Of a DNA stretch of 7,663 nt, positions 6,266 to 7,663 are shown piece after piece; positions within the stretch are counted from its first letter, which is position 1, and each line of letters opens with the position of its first letter. The notes under the pieces are model-generated. The model searched no databases and was not told the DNA's origin. It was given only the letters and a program-made list of their open reading frames with translations. Source of the stretch: Oscillospiraceae bacterium (GTDB lineage: Bacteria; Bacillota; Clostridia; Oscillospirales; Acutalibacteraceae); NCBI GenBank assembly GCA_031283835.1, contig JAITBA010000008.1, forward strand, positions 1 to 7,663. The letters run 5' to 3'. The position numbers were made by a program, and so were the translations under genes.

Positions 6266-6828
6266 ATGTCTATGATTTTGACAATACGCTTTATGAAGGC
6301 GAAAGCGGCATTGACTTATTTTTTTTCTATTTAAAAAAACGCCCTGCGCTAGTGCGCTATGCGCCCGTGGTGCTGCGGGGTGTCATCGATTATAAGGCCG
6401 GCAAAATCACGCTCAACCAGGTGCTCAAGCGCTATGAGCGCATTTTGAAGGTGTTTTTGCAAGGAATTGACGATTATGAGGCCGATGCCCGCGTGTTCTG
6501 GGACCAGAACGAACACCGGCTGCGCTCGTTCTACCGGCGCCTGCACCGCCCCGATGATCTCATTATTTCTGCCAGCCCCGAGCAAAGCCTGCGCGAAGTC
6601 TGCAAGCGCCTGGGCGTTGCGCGCTACATCGGCACGGTGATCAACGAAACCACCCAGTCGCTGGATTTCATTTGCTTCAAAGAAAACAAAGTAAAGGCGT
6701 TCCGCGAACGCTACCCAAACGAAAAAATCGAACGTTTTTATACGGACTCCATGAACGACAAACCGCTCATGGAAATTGCGGAACACGTCTTTTTTGTGAA
6801 AAAAGGAACGATAATCCAATTAAAATGA
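6262..6828 (+). CDS. HAD-superfamily IB phosphatase (phosphoserine phosphatase-like fold)
   Basis: This 188-residue protein has all four HAD motifs: YDFDNTLY (residues 4-11), with nucleophile Asp5 and acid/base Asp7; IISASP (101-106), with the motif II Ser; FKENKVK (139-145), supplying the motif III Lys; and YTDSMNDKPLM (160-170), with the Mg-binding acidic pair Asp162 and Asp166. A helical cap lies between motifs I and II (about 15-98), as in subfamily IB. It should hydrolyse a small phosphomonoester, substrate unknown. ATG 6262 is favoured over an in-frame GTG at 6226 because it places the catalytic motif at the N-terminus, as usual. It also overlaps the PHP stop by four bases (ATGA) and follows GAGGAGA (6244-6250). 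Related HAD domains occur with UbiA prenyltransferases in polyprenyl-sugar pathways, and the GtrA neighbour makes a similar role thinkable; this is inference only. Confidence 0.85.
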   Translation: MNVYDFDNTLYEGESGIDLFFFYLKKRPALVRYAPVVLRGVIDYKAGKITLNQVLKRYERILKVFLQGIDDYEADARVFWDQNEHRLRSFYRRLHRPDDLIISASPEQSLREVCKRLGVARYIGTVINETTQSLDFICFKENKVKAFRERYPNEKIERFYTDSMNDKPLMEIAEHVFFVKKGTIIQLK

Positions 6829-6839
6829 CCCGTTTCCGC

Positions 6840-6877
6840 AAAAAACGGCAAAAAACAATCAAAAAAAATCTTAAAAA
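6840..6877. promoter_or_regulatory. Phased A-tracts upstream of the ftsZ promoter, possible UP element or curved DNA
   Basis: Runs of A lie at 6840-6845, 6850-6855, 6861-6868 and 6873-6877, with centres about 10 to 12 bases apart, close to the helical repeat. Such phasing bends DNA and A-rich sequence just upstream of a -35 can act as an UP element. The stretch stands out sharply from the GC-rich surroundings. No T-run follows on the + strand, so it does not look like a terminator. Confidence 0.5.
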
Positions 6878-6881
6878 TCAC

Positions 6882-6910
6882 TTGTCTTTTTTTCTTTTAT
6901 ATGGTAAAAT
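6882..6910 (+). promoter_or_regulatory. Sigma-A-type promoter with extended -10 for ftsZ
   Basis: TTGTCT (6882-6887) and TAAAAT (6905-6910) are separated by 17 bases, and TGG before the -10 supplies the extended TGn element. Transcription would start near 6917, giving a leader of about 104 bases before the TTG start at 7021. The leader contains a possible 22-codon reading frame (6938-7006) and a T-run near 6992. Confidence 0.78.
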
Positions 6911-7020
6911 AGACGTTAATACATGTGCGCAAAAACCATGAGTGCAGCGGACAAAATGTTTTGCCGGGTGGGGATGCACGCAGGTGTGGTATTTTTTGTT
7001 AAGTGATCGGAGGAGATTCT

Positions 7021-7663
7021 TTGCCTTCTTTTGAATTGGCCAACGAATTGGCTCAAACAGTGCAAATCAAAGTGATTGGTGTGGGCGGCGGCGGCGGCAA
7101 CGCCGTGAACCGCATGGTAAAAAGCGGTGTGCAAGGTGCCGAGTTCATCGCCGTGAACACGGACAAGCAGATTTTAAGCGAATCCGTGGCCACGCACAAA
7201 ATCCAAATCGGGGAGCGCACCACCCGTGGTATGGGCGCGGGCGGCGACCCCAGTGTGGGCATGAAAGCCGCGGAAGAAAGCCGCGAGGCCATCACCGATG
7301 TGCTGCGCGGGGCCGATCTGGTGTTCATCACCGCCGGCATGGGCGGCGGCACCGGCACCGGCGCTGCGCCCATCATCGCCGAAATTTCGAAAGAAATGGG
7401 CATACTAACCGTAGGCGTTGTGACTAAGCCCTTCAACTTTGAAAAAGAGCAGCGCATGAACCAGGCAGTAGAAGGCATCAAGCGCCTGGCCGGTTGTGTG
7501 GACAGCCTGATTGTCATCCCCAACGAGCACCTCAAGCGCCTGAAGGCCGACGGTAGGCTCCCCATGAGGGAAGCGTTCGCGATGGCCGATCTTGTGCTGG
7601 TGGAGGGTGTGCGCAATATTTCGGAACTGATCAAGACACCTGCCTTCATCAATTTGGATTTTG
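7021..7663 (+). CDS. ftsZ: Cell division protein FtsZ, 3' end outside the window
   Basis: This is the first 214 residues of the tubulin-like GTPase that polymerises into the division ring at midcell. Visible features are the N-terminal IKVIGVGGGGGNAVNRM (residues 16-32), AVNTDKQ (44-50), the GAGGDPSVG loop (72-80), the tubulin/FtsZ signature GGGTGTG (108-114) in the GTP-binding T4 loop, and KPFNFE (136-141). The catalytic T7 region begins with NLDF at the very end of the window; the rest of the GTPase domain and the FtsA/EzrA-binding tail are missing. The start is TTG 7021, with a strong GGAGGAG at 7009-7015 and 5 bases of spacing. The GAGGDP loop has Asp where GANP is common. Upstream lies a HAD phosphatase rather than ftsA or ftsQ, and ftsZ has its own promoter. 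Confidence 0.97.
   Translation, partial: MPSFELANELAQTVQIKVIGVGGGGGNAVNRMVKSGVQGAEFIAVNTDKQILSESVATHKIQIGERTTRGMGAGGDPSVGMKAAEESREAITDVLRGADLVFITAGMGGGTGTGAAPIIAEISKEMGILTVGVVTKPFNFEKEQRMNQAVEGIKRLAGCVDSLIVIPNEHLKRLKADGRLPMREAFAMADLVLVEGVRNISELIKTPAFINLDF

Noticed and set aside
6830..6848. CCGTTT/AAACGG hairpin after the HAD gene as a terminator
   Set aside because: It has six base pairs, four of them weak or at the loop side, and it is followed by A-runs, not a T-run, on the + strand.

Overview
The window looks like chromosomal DNA from a GC-rich member of the Firmicutes, most likely an anaerobic clostridium of the Oscillospirales/Ruminococcaceae type. This is an inference from the gene set: an ECF-type vitamin transporter subunit, flavin-dependent ThyX, a clostridial-style FtsZ, TTG and GTG starts behind strong Shine-Dalgarno sites, and GC-rich codon use. 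No 16S gene is present to settle it. All real genes lie on the + strand. I see no tRNA, rRNA, CRISPR array, insertion sequence or phage gene.

Layout. Bases 1-684 are the 3' part of a gene of uncertain function whose C-terminal half resembles secreted TasA/camelysin-type surface proteins. Next come a PdxY-like pyridoxal/pyridoxamine kinase (708-1544) and, after a 185-base spacer holding three copies of a GC-rich hairpin repeat, a small membrane protein of the ECF transporter S-component type (1730-2248). Together these suggest vitamin B6 uptake and trapping by phosphorylation. Adenylosuccinate lyase purB (2297-3733) follows; it belongs to the clade that includes the animal enzymes. A 142-base gap leads to a small glyoxalase I-type VOC protein (3876-4241) and thyX (4253-4885), which are closely coupled.

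After thyX there is a weak terminator-like hairpin, then a good extended -10 promoter (4947-4975) driving a tight three-gene unit: a GtrA-like membrane protein (5005-5487), a PHP-family phosphatase of the HisJ type (5477-6265) and a HAD-IB phosphatase (6262-6828). The coding regions overlap by 11 and 4 bases, which suggests translational coupling and perhaps a shared pathway, possibly polyprenyl-linked sugar metabolism. That link is inference. The last unit is ftsZ, which starts at 7021 and runs off the window. It has its own extended -10 promoter, phased A-tracts upstream, and a leader of about 100 bases.

Most of the window is core metabolism and housekeeping. The parts most worth a second look are the gtrA-PHP-HAD unit, the hairpin repeats, the ftsZ upstream region, and the surface-protein-like first gene.
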